A DNA stretch of 64,000 bases from positions 5,022,001 to 5,086,000 of the forward strand of contig NZ_CP042266.1 in NCBI RefSeq assembly GCF_007856155.1. Reading direction: 5' to 3'. Shown piece after piece: positions 7,410-15,320 of this stretch; positions within the stretch are counted from its first letter, which is position 1, and every line of letters starts with the position of its first letter. Under the pieces are notes generated by a model, which was not told where the DNA came from, made no database searches, and worked only from the letters and a program-made list of their open reading frames with translations. A program made the position numbers and the translations under genes. This DNA is from Streptomyces qinzhouensis. Its GTDB lineage: Bacteria; Actinomycetota; Actinomycetes; Streptomycetales; Streptomycetaceae.

Positions 7410-9226
7410 CCGGCGTGGACACCCGCCCGGACACCCCCGCCACGGCCGAACCCTCCCGGCTCGGCAATGTCCTCGCCCGGGCCGCCGCCGTCACCGCCGG
7501 ACTCACCCTCGCGGGCGCCCTCTTCGGTCTCGTACGCGACCAGGCCATCGCCCAGATCTACGGCGCCAGCGTCGACAGCGACGCCTTCCTCATCTCCTGG
7601 ACCGTGCCCGAGATGGCGGCCACCCTCCTCATCGAGGACGCCATGGCACTGCTGCTCGTACCCGCGTTCAGCCATGCCCTGGCCCGGCGCGCGGCGGCGA
7701 CCGGGGGACCGGACGGCGGGACGCTGCCCGGGGATCCGGTCCGCGAACTGGTCCGCCACACCTTCCCGAAGCTGTTCGCCGCCCTCGCCGCCGCGACCGG
7801 ACTACTGCTCGTCTTCGCCCCCCAGTTCGTCGCCGCGCTCGCCCCCGGCTTCGCCGATCCGGCCCTGGCCGTCGACTGCACCCGGCTGACCGCCCTGACC
7901 GTGCTCACCTTCGGTATCGCGGGCTACTTCAGCGCCGCGCTGCGCGCCCACGGCTGTTTCGTACCGCCCGCCGGGGTGTACGTCGCCTACAACGCCGGGA
8001 TCATCGCCACGACGATCGCCCTGCACGGCCTGTGGGGGGTGCGGGCGGCGGCGGCCGGGGTCGCCTTCGGCGGAGCGCTGATGGTCCTGGTGCAACTGCC
8101 CTTCTTCGCCCGCGAGGTCACCACCCGCCCCAGGCGCCCCCACCCCGTCCCCCGCCCCCGCGCCGGCGCCCGTACGGGCAGGTTCCGGGGCGTCCGGGTG
8201 CCCAAGGGACGCCGGGGGTCCCCCCATGCCCCCCGGGCATCGGGGGCGGAACTGCGCGACCAGCCACTGACGGCCCGCAGTCGGCAGACGACCCCCGGCG
8301 GAAACGGCGCTCACCCGGAGCCTGAGCACCCGCGGCCCGGGGACCCGCACGGCACCGGACCCGGCGCCCTGGGCTTCGCCCTCCTCGCGCCCATCGTGTT
8401 CTTCGCCGTCAGCCGCCAGTCCCAGGTACTCGTCGAACGCTTCCTCGCCTCCTCCCTCCCCAGCGGCGCGATCTCCCATCTGAACTACGCCCAGAAGGTG
8501 GCGCAGATGCCGATGGTGCTCTCCCTGATGTTCTGCACCGTCACCTTCCCCGCCGTCGCGAAGGCCATGGCCGAGGGCGACCGGGAACGGGCCCGCCGCC
8601 GGGTCGAGAACGATCTCGCGCTCGCCGGGCTCGTCGTCCTCCTCGGCACCGCGCTCATCGTCGGCTACGCGCCCCAGATCGTGGAGGTCCTCTTCCAGCG
8701 CGGCGCGTTCGGCCCCGGGGACACGCAGACCACCGCGACCGTCATGCGGGTGTACGCCGCCGGACTGCTCGGTCACACCCTCGTCGGCGCCCTCGGCCGC
8801 CCGTTCTTCTCCGCCGGCCGCCCCACCTGGTACCCGGCCGCCGCGATGGCCGCCGGGCTCGTCGTCACCGTGGTCGCCGGGACGGCCGCCGTCGGTCCCT
8901 GGGGCGTCTACGGCATCGCCGCGGCCAACGCGGCGGGCATCAGCACCACCGCACTGTTCCTGCTCCGCGGCCTCGGCTCCCGGGTCGTCCCCATCCGGGT
9001 CCGCGCCATCACCCCGGCACTCGGGCGGCTCGCGCTCGCCGCCGGGTGCGCCGCCGCCGCCGGACGGCTCGCCGCGGGCACGATCGAACCGGCGCTGCCG
9101 AGCCTGGCCGTGGGCTGTGTGCTCGTACCCGCCGTCTTCACCGTCACCGGGCTCGCGGTCCGAGCCCCCGAAGTCGTCCATCTGCTGGCTCTCATCCGAC
9201 AGAGGATCGCCCGACATGTCCGCTGA
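7406..9226 (+). CDS. MurJ/MVIN-type lipid-linked oligosaccharide flippase with insertion
   Basis: 606-residue member of the MATE-like MVIN superfamily. In this operon it probably flips the undecaprenyl-PP-linked repeat unit, as Wzx does elsewhere, rather than lipid II. Family features are FGLVRDQAIAQIYGASVDSDAF near the N-terminus, EDAMALLLVPAFS, and in the second half LVERFLASSLPSGAISHLNYAQKVAQMPM and VLFQRGAFGPGDT. Between the two halves, residues about 242-318 form a proline/arginine-rich hydrophilic stretch not expected in the family. It encodes an interspersed repeat-like element (see repeat at 8211-8300) and would lie in the cytoplasmic loop between the lobes, so function may be kept. 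It overlaps its upstream neighbour by 4 bases and the downstream deacetylase by 11. Confidence 0.9.
   Translation: MTGVDTRPDTPATAEPSRLGNVLARAAAVTAGLTLAGALFGLVRDQAIAQIYGASVDSDAFLISWTVPEMAATLLIEDAMALLLVPAFSHALARRAAATGGPDGGTLPGDPVRELVRHTFPKLFAALAAATGLLLVFAPQFVAALAPGFADPALAVDCTRLTALTVLTFGIAGYFSAALRAHGCFVPPAGVYVAYNAGIIATTIALHGLWGVRAAAAGVAFGGALMVLVQLPFFAREVTTRPRRPHPVPRPRAGARTGRFRGVRVPKGRRGSPHAPRASGAELRDQPLTARSRQTTPGGNGAHPEPEHPRPGDPHGTGPGALGFALLAPIVFFAVSRQSQVLVERFLASSLPSGAISHLNYAQKVAQMPMVLSLMFCTVTFPAVAKAMAEGDRERARRRVENDLALAGLVVLLGTALIVGYAPQIVEVLFQRGAFGPGDTQTTATVMRVYAAGLLGHTLVGALGRPFFSAGRPTWYPAAAMAAGLVVTVVAGTAAVGPWGVYGIAAANAAGISTTALFLLRGLGSRVVPIRVRAITPALGRLALAAGCAAAAGRLAAGTIEPALPSLAVGCVLVPAVFTVTGLAVRAPEVVHLLALIRQRIARHVR
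8211..8300 (+). repeat. Interspersed-repeat-like element inside the flippase gene
   Basis: This stretch has the same layout as the two intergenic copies at 24.0-24.3 kb: a C-rich/G-rich hairpin (CCCCCATGCCC with GGGCATCGGGGG), then GGAACTGCGCGA at 8248-8259, and AGTCGGCA at 8279-8286 followed by a C-run. Here it is read in frame as part of the flippase. The element type is familiar from Streptomyces intergenic DNA; its origin in this gene is inferred. Confidence 0.7.
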
Positions 9227-10001
9227 CACGGCGCCACCGCGCGACCAGACATCCCCCGCCGCCCTGTCCCTCACCGCCGTGGCCGCGCCCGTCGCCACCG
9301 CCGTCCGCCGGCCGTGGATCCTGATGTACCACTCGGTCTCGGACCCGGCCCACGACCCGTACGGCATCACCGTCTCGCCCGCCCGCCTCGACCTCCAGCT
9401 CCGCTGGCTGCGGGCCCGCGGACTCACCGGGGTGTCGGTGGCGACCCTGCTGCGGGCCTGCGCGCAGGGGCGCGGCCGGGGCCTCGTCGGCCTGACCTTC
9501 GACGACGGCTACGCCGACTTCGCCGACGGCGCGCTGCCCGTCCTGCGCCGCCACGACTGCACCGCGACGCTGTTCGTGCTCCCCGGGCGGCTCGGCGGCG
9601 ACAACGTCTGGGATCCGGAGGGCCCCCGAAGACCCCTGGTCGACGAGGCCGGTATCCGTACCGCGGGCAAGGCCGGGACCGAGATCGCCTCGCACGGTCT
9701 CTACCACGTCGACCTCACCCGGCTCGACGACGAGGCCCTGCGTGAGGAGACCCTCCGCAGCCGTGCCTGGCTGCGCGAAGTGACCGGCCGTGATCCGGAG
9801 GGCTTCTGCTATCCGTACGGCACGGTCGACGGCCGGGTCGCGTCGGCGGTGCGGTCGGCGGGGTACGCGTACGGCTGCGCGATCCGCCCGCCCGCCGGGC
9901 TCGGCGGCCCGTACGCCCTGCCCCGTACCCACATCAGCCAGGCCGACCGCTCGGCCCGGCTCTGGGCGAAACGCCTCGGCCACCGGGCGGGCCTGCGATG
10001 A
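9216..10001 (+). CDS. Polysaccharide deacetylase (NodB domain, CE4)
   Basis: 262-residue CE4 deacetylase that would remove acetyl groups from an N-acetylated polymer or lipid-linked unit. NodB motifs are visible: LMYHSVS near residue 40, GLTFDDGYADF (catalytic Asp and metal Asp), EIASHGLYHVDLTRL (metal-binding His pair) and FCYPYG. There is no clear cleavable signal peptide; the hydrophobic stretch at about residues 18-30 is weak, so it may act on the cytoplasmic side or be anchored. Start ATG 9216 overlaps the flippase by 11 bases. Its stop overlaps the following glycosyltransferase by 4. The context suggests that the polymer contains amino sugars. Confidence 0.9.
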   Translation: MSADTAPPRDQTSPAALSLTAVAAPVATAVRRPWILMYHSVSDPAHDPYGITVSPARLDLQLRWLRARGLTGVSVATLLRACAQGRGRGLVGLTFDDGYADFADGALPVLRRHDCTATLFVLPGRLGGDNVWDPEGPRRPLVDEAGIRTAGKAGTEIASHGLYHVDLTRLDDEALREETLRSRAWLREVTGRDPEGFCYPYGTVDGRVASAVRSAGYAYGCAIRPPAGLGGPYALPRTHISQADRSARLWAKRLGHRAGLR

Positions 10002-11704
10002 CGGCCCGGGTACTTCAGGTGATCACCGGTCTGGGCACGGGCGGCGCCGAGCAGCAGCTGCGGCTGCTGCTGCGGCAGTTGCCGTACCCGTGCGACGTGG
10101 TGACGCTCACCAATCCGGGCCCGGTCGCGGACGGACTGCGCGCGGACGGGGTACGGGTCACCGACCTCGGCATGCGCGGAAACCGCGACCCGGCCGCGCT
10201 GCCCCGGCTGGTACGGCTGATCCGGGACGGCGGCTACGACCTCGTCCACACCCATCTCTACCGGGCGTGTGTGTACGGCAGGATCGCGGCCAGGATCGCC
10301 GGGGTGCGGGCGGTCGTGGCGACCGAACACTCCCTCGGTGAGCACGAGATCGAAGGCCGCCCGCTGACCCGCGGCACCCGCGCCCTGTACCGCGGTACGG
10401 AACGCCTGGGCGCGGCCACGATCGCGGTCTCGGACACGGTCGCGGCGCGGCTGGCCGAGTGGGGCGTCCCACGGCACCGGACGCATACGGTCCCCAACGG
10501 CATCGACGCCCGGCAGTTCCGCTTCGACCCGGCCGCCCGGGCGGCGGTACGGGCCGGTCTCGGCATCGCCCCGGACGCGTTCGTGCTCGGCGGGGTCGGC
10601 CGCTTGGTCCCCGGCAAGGGCTTCGACGGCCTGATCCGGGCGGCGGCGGCGGTGCCCGCCGTCACCGTCGTCATCGCGGGCGACGGCCCCGAGGGCCCCG
10701 CCCTGAAGCGGCTGGCGGCGGAGCTGGGCGTGCTGGACCGGGTCCGTTTCCCGGGCGATATCGCCGGATGCCCCGGCCCCGGGGGGCCCGGGGCTTCCGG
10801 CGGGACGGAAGGGCCCGCTGGCCTCGGGTCACCCGCCGGGCTCGGGGCACCCGCTGGTCGTGGGGGCGCCCGCACCGTGTCCGCCGGGCCGGGCGGGGCT
10901 GCCGCGTCCGCCGGACCGGGCGGCATCGCCGGGTGCCCCGGCCCTGCGGGGGCCCGGGCTCTTGACGGGACGGGCGGGCCCACCGGCCTCGGGGCACCCG
11001 CTGGTCGCGGGGTCGTCCGCACCGTGTCCGCCGGGCCGGGCGGGGCTGCCGCTTCCGCCGGGCCGGGCGGCATCGCCGGATGCCCCGGCCCCGGGGGGCC
11101 CGGGGCCAACGACGCGCCGGAAGGCGCCGGCGGGGCCGGTGTGGCCGCCGGGCCGCAAGGTGTCGTGGGGGCGGGCGATACCGCCGGACACGGTGCCCGT
11201 ACGGGGCTCGGCGCGCCCAACGCTTCCGCGGGGGCACCGCGCCCCGGCGCGCCCGACGCCCCCGCCGGGGCACCGCGCTCCGGCGCGCTCGTCACCGTCG
11301 CCGGTGTGCTCAGCGCCGCCGACGCGTTCGTGTCCGCGTCCCGGGACGAGGCCTTCGGGCTCGCCGTCGTCGAGGCGCTCGCCGCCGGGCTGCCCGTGCT
11401 GTACCGGACCTGCCCCGCCGTCGAGGATCTGCCGCCGGAACTGGTGCCCGGGGCCCGGCGGTTCGGGCGCGATGACGCTTCACTCGTCGCCGCCGTCCGT
11501 GAACTCGCCGCGCGGGGGGCCCCGCGGAGCCGTACGGCCGCCGCCGGGGCCGGGCACTACGACATCCGGCGGACCGCCGGCCTCGTCGCCGAGGTATACG
11601 AGCGCGTACTCGCCGGGGACCGGCCGTACCCCCCGATCCCCCGGGGCGAACACCTGCCCCGGCAGAAGACCGAGACCGATCCGACCGAGAGAGTCCACCG
11701 ATGA
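9998..11704 (+). CDS. GT4 glycosyltransferase with large Gly/Pro repeat insertion
   Basis: 568-residue GT4 glycosyltransferase, about 180 residues longer than usual. The N-terminal domain (VITGLGTGGAEQQLRLLL, HTHLYRACVYGRIAARIAG) and the first half of the C-terminal domain (GGVGRLVPGKGFDGLIRAAA, VIAGDGPEGPALKRLA, VRFPGDIAG) are normal. The chain then enters about 180 residues of Gly/Ala/Pro repeat before returning to the family at VTVAGVLSAADAFVSASRDEAFGLAVVEALAAGLPV, which holds the E-x7-E donor site. The insertion falls where the family has a short turn before the last Rossmann helices. It stays in frame through three repeat units, so it is probably translated. The gene overlaps neighbours by 4 bases on both sides. 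Confidence 0.88.
   Translation: MTARVLQVITGLGTGGAEQQLRLLLRQLPYPCDVVTLTNPGPVADGLRADGVRVTDLGMRGNRDPAALPRLVRLIRDGGYDLVHTHLYRACVYGRIAARIAGVRAVVATEHSLGEHEIEGRPLTRGTRALYRGTERLGAATIAVSDTVAARLAEWGVPRHRTHTVPNGIDARQFRFDPAARAAVRAGLGIAPDAFVLGGVGRLVPGKGFDGLIRAAAAVPAVTVVIAGDGPEGPALKRLAAELGVLDRVRFPGDIAGCPGPGGPGASGGTEGPAGLGSPAGLGAPAGRGGARTVSAGPGGAAASAGPGGIAGCPGPAGARALDGTGGPTGLGAPAGRGVVRTVSAGPGGAAASAGPGGIAGCPGPGGPGANDAPEGAGGAGVAAGPQGVVGAGDTAGHGARTGLGAPNASAGAPRPGAPDAPAGAPRSGALVTVAGVLSAADAFVSASRDEAFGLAVVEALAAGLPVLYRTCPAVEDLPPELVPGARRFGRDDASLVAAVRELAARGAPRSRTAAAGAGHYDIRRTAGLVAEVYERVLAGDRPYPPIPRGEHLPRQKTETDPTERVHR
10753..11295 (+). repeat. 147-bp (49-residue) tandem repeat in glycosyltransferase gene
   Basis: The phrase ATCGCCGG(A/G)TGCCCCGGCC recurs at 10760, 10925 and 11072, and CGCACCGTGTCCGCCGGGCC at 10871 and 11018. 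The spacing is 147 bases between copies 2 and 3 and 165 between 1 and 2; the extra 18 bases are an internal duplication. All spacings are multiples of three. After about 11110 the repeat decays into shorter Gly/Ala/Pro units ending near 11295. Confidence 0.9.
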
Positions 11705-12465
11705 GCAAGCCGCAGACCGGGCAGCCTCCGCAGACCCCGCGCCCCGAGCCCCGGGACACCGAGCCCGACCGCCCCGAACCGGCAGCCCGCCGGCCGGAGC
11801 CGCTGCGGTGGGCCGCGGTGCGGGTCCGGCGGCTGCCCGTGTGGTGGCCGCTGCCCGCGCTCGCCGCCGCCGGAGCCCTGTGCGGCGGCGCCTACGGACT
11901 GCTCGCCACCCCCCAGTACGCCGCCACCAGCTATGTCGTCGCCGTCACCGGCAAGGAGGCCCAGCCCGGGGCCGCCCTCGGCTTCGCCCAGGCATACGGG
12001 CGCATCGCCACCAGCGACTCCACCATCGCCTACGCCCGGGTCGCCGCCGGGATGCCCGCACCGGAACTGCGCGGCCGGGTACGGACGGAGACCTCGCCCG
12101 ACTCGCCGATGATCGCGATCACCGGCACCTCGGACCGTCCCGGCGAAGCCGCCGATATCGCCAACGCGGTCGCCGACGCCGTCTTCGTGAGCGGTAACCA
12201 GGTCGCCAAGAACACCGGCGTCCAGTTGCTGAGCTTCTCCCGGGCCATCCCGCCCGCCGAACCCGTCTCGCCCTCCGCCCCGCTCGGCGCGGCCGTCGGC
12301 GCCGCCACCGGAGGACTGATCGGCGGTCTGGTGCTGCTGGTCCGGCCACGCGCCCGCCGGCGGTCCGCCGGGACCGGTACCGACGTCGCTCCGGCCGCCA
12401 CCCCGGCCGCGTCCGTACCCGCGCCCGCGACTCAGGGCTCCGCCGCCGGGAAGGAGCGCGTCTGA
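11701..12465 (+). CDS. Wzz/YveK-like chain-length protein
   Basis: 254-residue membrane protein of the polysaccharide co-polymerase type. A Pro/Glu/Arg-rich cytoplasmic tail (1-45) precedes TM1 (about 50-72, ending LLATPQYAATSYVVAV, the usual start of a Wzz domain). The periplasmic-side part includes RVRTETSPDSPMIAITGTSDRPGEAADIANAVADA, and TM2 is at about 198-220. The C-terminal Ala/Pro tail has no Walker motif, so no BY-kinase is fused, and none is encoded nearby. Such proteins set polymer length with the Wzy polymerase. It starts within the glycosyltransferase stop (ATGA) and ends TGATG, sharing one base with the next gene. Confidence 0.85.
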   Translation: MSKPQTGQPPQTPRPEPRDTEPDRPEPAARRPEPLRWAAVRVRRLPVWWPLPALAAAGALCGGAYGLLATPQYAATSYVVAVTGKEAQPGAALGFAQAYGRIATSDSTIAYARVAAGMPAPELRGRVRTETSPDSPMIAITGTSDRPGEAADIANAVADAVFVSGNQVAKNTGVQLLSFSRAIPPAEPVSPSAPLGAAVGAATGGLIGGLVLLVRPRARRRSAGTGTDVAPAATPAASVPAPATQGSAAGKERV

Positions 12466-13700
12466 TGGCCGCGGCGGAACAGAAGGAACGGAAAGAACGG
12501 AAGCCGCACGGCTTCACCGTCACCCTCTGCCGGGACCAGCGCGCCTTCGCCCTGCTGCGGCCCGAATGGGACGACCTCCAGCGCCGCTGCTCGACCGCTA
12601 CCCCCTTCCAGAGCCATGCCTGGCTGGAGTCGTGGTGGCTGTCCTACGGCACCGGCGGACGGCTGCGGATCGTCCTCGTCCGCCGCGGCGGGCGGCTCGT
12701 GGCCGCCGCGCCGCTGATGCTGGTGCACCGGCCCATGCCGCTGCTCGTCTCCCTCGGCGGCGGCATCTCCGACTACTCCGACATCCTCGTCGACGATGCG
12801 GACGGTACGGATCCGGCCGCGGCCGACGCGGCCGTGGACGCGCTGGAGCGCGGGCTCCAGCGGGCCGCCCGGCATGCGGTGATCGACCTCCGGGAGGTCA
12901 GGCCGGGCGCCGCCGCCGAGAAGCTGTACGCGCGGTGGACCGGCGCCCGTGCCCGGCTCGCCGACTCGGTCTGTCTGGAGCTGCCCGCGAGCCCCATCGA
13001 GGAACTGGTCAAACGGCTGCCGACGGCCCGCGCCCAGCGGGTGCGGGCCAAACTGCGGAAGATCGACGCGCTGGAGATCGAAGACGTCACCGTCGGCGAG
13101 GACGGCGTTCCGGAGGCCATGGGGCATCTGCTGCGGCTGCACGAACTCCAGTGGCGGGGCCGCGGGGTGACCGTGGAACATCTGCGGCCCCGGTTCGCCG
13201 AACACCTCGTCCGGGCCACCCGGCGCATGGTCCGCGACGGCGACGCGGCCCTGACCGAATACCGGCTGGACGGGGAGGTCGTCGCCGCGAGCGTCGCCCT
13301 GCTGTCCGGACGGTTCACCGGCGGCTATCTGTACGGGGCCGATCCCCGGCTGCGGGAACGCAAGGTCGATGTCACCACCATGCTGCTGCGGCATGACGCC
13401 GATCTCGCGGCCGGCACCGGCCGCCGGGTGATGAGCCTGCTGCGCGGCAAGGAGCCGTACAAGAGCCACTGGCGTCCCGAGGCGGTCACCAATCAGCGGC
13501 TGCTGCTCGCCCCGTACACCCTGGAACCGCTGCTGAGGCTGCATCTGTCACGGGCCGAGCTGCGGGTACGGGCCGCGGCGACCGTCGGTGAACGGTTCCC
13601 CGCGGCCCGCGAATGGCGCGACCGGCTGAAGGACTGGCGGTCGGCCGTCAGCACCCGTTCAGTGGTCCGCCGGGGCGCCCGGCGCCCGGCGGACCACTGA
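12465..13700 (+). CDS. BioF2/CelD-type GNAT acyltransferase
   Basis: 411-residue protein of the BioF2-like (Acetyltransf_6) branch of the GNAT fold. The N-terminal half has EWDDLQRRCSTATPFQSHAWLESWW, a hallmark of CelD-like polysaccharide proteins. The C-terminal half has LRLHELQWRGRGV, then ALTEYRLDGEVVAASVALLSGRFTGGYLYGADP and MSLLRGKEPYKSHWRPE. Relatives in exopolysaccharide clusters are thought to acylate the sugar unit or its precursor. It is the last gene of the overlapping run. Its final 15 codons lie inside a strong hairpin (13653-13706), so mRNA termination overlaps the coding end. Confidence 0.85.
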   Translation: MAAAEQKERKERKPHGFTVTLCRDQRAFALLRPEWDDLQRRCSTATPFQSHAWLESWWLSYGTGGRLRIVLVRRGGRLVAAAPLMLVHRPMPLLVSLGGGISDYSDILVDDADGTDPAAADAAVDALERGLQRAARHAVIDLREVRPGAAAEKLYARWTGARARLADSVCLELPASPIEELVKRLPTARAQRVRAKLRKIDALEIEDVTVGEDGVPEAMGHLLRLHELQWRGRGVTVEHLRPRFAEHLVRATRRMVRDGDAALTEYRLDGEVVAASVALLSGRFTGGYLYGADPRLRERKVDVTTMLLRHDADLAAGTGRRVMSLLRGKEPYKSHWRPEAVTNQRLLLAPYTLEPLLRLHLSRAELRVRAAATVGERFPAAREWRDRLKDWRSAVSTRSVVRRGARRPADH

Positions 13701-13706
13701 ACGGGT
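13653..13706 (+). terminator. Terminator-like hairpin overlapping a gene end
   Basis: A near-perfect 26-bp inverted repeat with one bulged G (left arm from 13653, right arm to 13706). The stop codon of the acyltransferase lies in the right arm. The convergent GH26-like gene ends 23 bases further on, so the hairpin may stop transcription from both sides. Confidence 0.75.
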
Positions 13707-13728
13707 CCGCCGGGCCGGCCGGGCCGAC

Positions 13729-15141
13729 TCAGCGACCGCCGTCGCGGGGTCCGGGCCGGCCCACGAGCCAGGGGACCTTCACACAGAACTTCCCGCCCGG
13801 GGCCCAGGAGCTGGTCCACGGGGACAGCGGGACCGGGACGCACCAGTCGATCGTGTTGAGGAGGCCGGGCGGGACGGCCGGGTTCGGTGTGGGTGTGGGT
13901 GTGGGTGTGGGCGTGGGGGTGGGCACCGGCACCGGCGTCGGCTCCTCCGGCTTCGGCGTCGGCACCGGGGGCGGTGTCGGCTCCTCCGGCTTCGGTGTGG
14001 GGTTCGTGACCACCGGCGGCACCGGCACCGTGGGCTTCGGCGGCTCCGGGACCGGCGGGACGGTCGGCACCGTCGGTACCGGCACCGGGGGCACGGTCGG
14101 TACCGGGACCGGCGGGGTCGTCGGCACCGGCGGGACCGACGGACCCGTCTGGTTGTACAGCCGGGTGCGGAACACACTCGACGATTTGGGGTTGCTATTA
14201 CACTGCCAGACGCCGTGCGGACAGTAGTCCGTGATCGTGTGGTACAGCGGCCGGTACCGCTCGATCCAGTCGAGCATCCCCCGCATGTAGTCCGGGTTGT
14301 CCCCGTTCCGGAACAGCCCCCACTCCGGGTACGAGATCGCCTTGCCGTGCTCGCGTGCGAACGCCACCTGGGCCCGGAGCCCGTACGGCGCCGACGCCTG
14401 CTCCTCGAAGGTGCGGCCGGGCGCCTGGTCGTACGAGTCCATCCCGATGATGTCGACCGTGTCGTCGCCCGGGTAGCAGGCGGTCCACGGCACCGCGTCC
14501 TGCCCCCGGTTCGGCGCGAAGTCGAAGCGGAAGGACTGGCCCTCGACCGAGCGCATCGCCACCACGATCCGGTTCCAGTACGCCTTCCAGCTCTCCGGGT
14601 CCGGTCCGCAGCGGTGGGTGTAGGTGATGCCGTTCATCTCCCAGCCCAGGACCAGGACCGTGTCCGGTACGCCCAGCTCCACCAGGCGCCGGGCCAGCGC
14701 CCGGAAATGCTCGTCGTACTGCCCCGACGCGCCCGCCCGCAGCAGTCTGCGGACCTCGTGGTCCGGCACCCGGGCCTCGTTCCGCTCCAGCATCGGCACA
14801 TTGAGGACGAACATCCGGTCGGCGCGGGCGCGCCGCCAGCGGGCCCAGTCGCCGAGGAAGTCCACCTGCCCCTCGATACCGGCCCACCGGTCGCCGGGCA
14901 GATAGGTGTGGCCGACCCGCAGCTCCGTACCGCCGAGCCAGCGGGACAGTTCGGCCATCCGGCGCGGGCCCGCCGCACCGTAGTCGACATAGGCGCCGAG
15001 TGCGGCCGGCCCGCCGGGACGCTCCGTCAGGTCCTCGGCCCGGGCGGTGCTCGCCGCGCCCGCGACGGCTCCGGTGGAGACCAGCAGACTCGCGGCGACC
15101 GTACCGATGGTGGTGCCGGTGAGACGGCGCCTTCGGGTCAT
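13729..15141 (-). CDS. Secreted GH26-like glycoside hydrolase with Pro-Val-Thr linker
   Basis: 470-residue secreted hydrolase. A double-Arg signal peptide (MTRRRRLTG, about 1-35) precedes a catalytic domain (about 40-340) resembling GH26: VLGWEMNGITY (candidate acid/base E168) and ISYPEWGLF (candidate nucleophile E273), plus FDFAPNRG and IIGMDSYD. A long PVP/PTP/TPKPEEPTP linker follows (about 345-430), coded partly by a GTGTGG microsatellite near 13886-13925. A C-terminal tail with two cysteines (DWCVPVPLSPW, KFCVKVPWLVG) may be a small binding domain. The ATG at 15141 has a strong TAGGAGGAGCC. Facing the polysaccharide operon, it is a good candidate for trimming or releasing the polymer; the substrate is unknown. 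Confidence 0.85.
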   Translation of the reverse strand: MTRRRRLTGTTIGTVAASLLVSTGAVAGAASTARAEDLTERPGGPAALGAYVDYGAAGPRRMAELSRWLGGTELRVGHTYLPGDRWAGIEGQVDFLGDWARWRRARADRMFVLNVPMLERNEARVPDHEVRRLLRAGASGQYDEHFRALARRLVELGVPDTVLVLGWEMNGITYTHRCGPDPESWKAYWNRIVVAMRSVEGQSFRFDFAPNRGQDAVPWTACYPGDDTVDIIGMDSYDQAPGRTFEEQASAPYGLRAQVAFAREHGKAISYPEWGLFRNGDNPDYMRGMLDWIERYRPLYHTITDYCPHGVWQCNSNPKSSSVFRTRLYNQTGPSVPPVPTTPPVPVPTVPPVPVPTVPTVPPVPEPPKPTVPVPPVVTNPTPKPEEPTPPPVPTPKPEEPTPVPVPTPTPTPTPTPTPNPAVPPGLLNTIDWCVPVPLSPWTSSWAPGGKFCVKVPWLVGRPGPRDGGR

Positions 15142-15214
15142 GGCTCCTCCTAGGGCAGGGCGGTGATCTGGCGGCCCGTCGGACTGACGCTCTGTCCGGT
15201 CCGTCGTATCCGGC

Positions 15215-15234
15215 CGTAGGAAGAAAGTCCTACG
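15215..15234. promoter_or_regulatory. Inverted repeat in GH26/ATP-grasp divergent promoter
   Basis: CGTAGGA-agaaag-TCCTACG, 7-bp perfect arms, lies 74 bases upstream of the GH26-like start and 86 bases upstream of the ATP-grasp start. It could be an operator shared by the two divergent genes; no regulator gene is adjacent. Confidence 0.4.
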
Positions 15235-15320
15235 AATGAGCGGTGCGGGCGACCTCCGGTAGGCCATTCGCGATCACCACCGCCTTCCGCACGACCATCC
15301 AGGTGAAAGGTGTGACGTCC

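Noticed and set aside
13886..13925. GTGTGG short tandem repeat considered as a CRISPR or regulatory repeat
   Set aside because: It is a coding microsatellite for the Pro-Thr linker of the GH26-like protein; no spacers are present.
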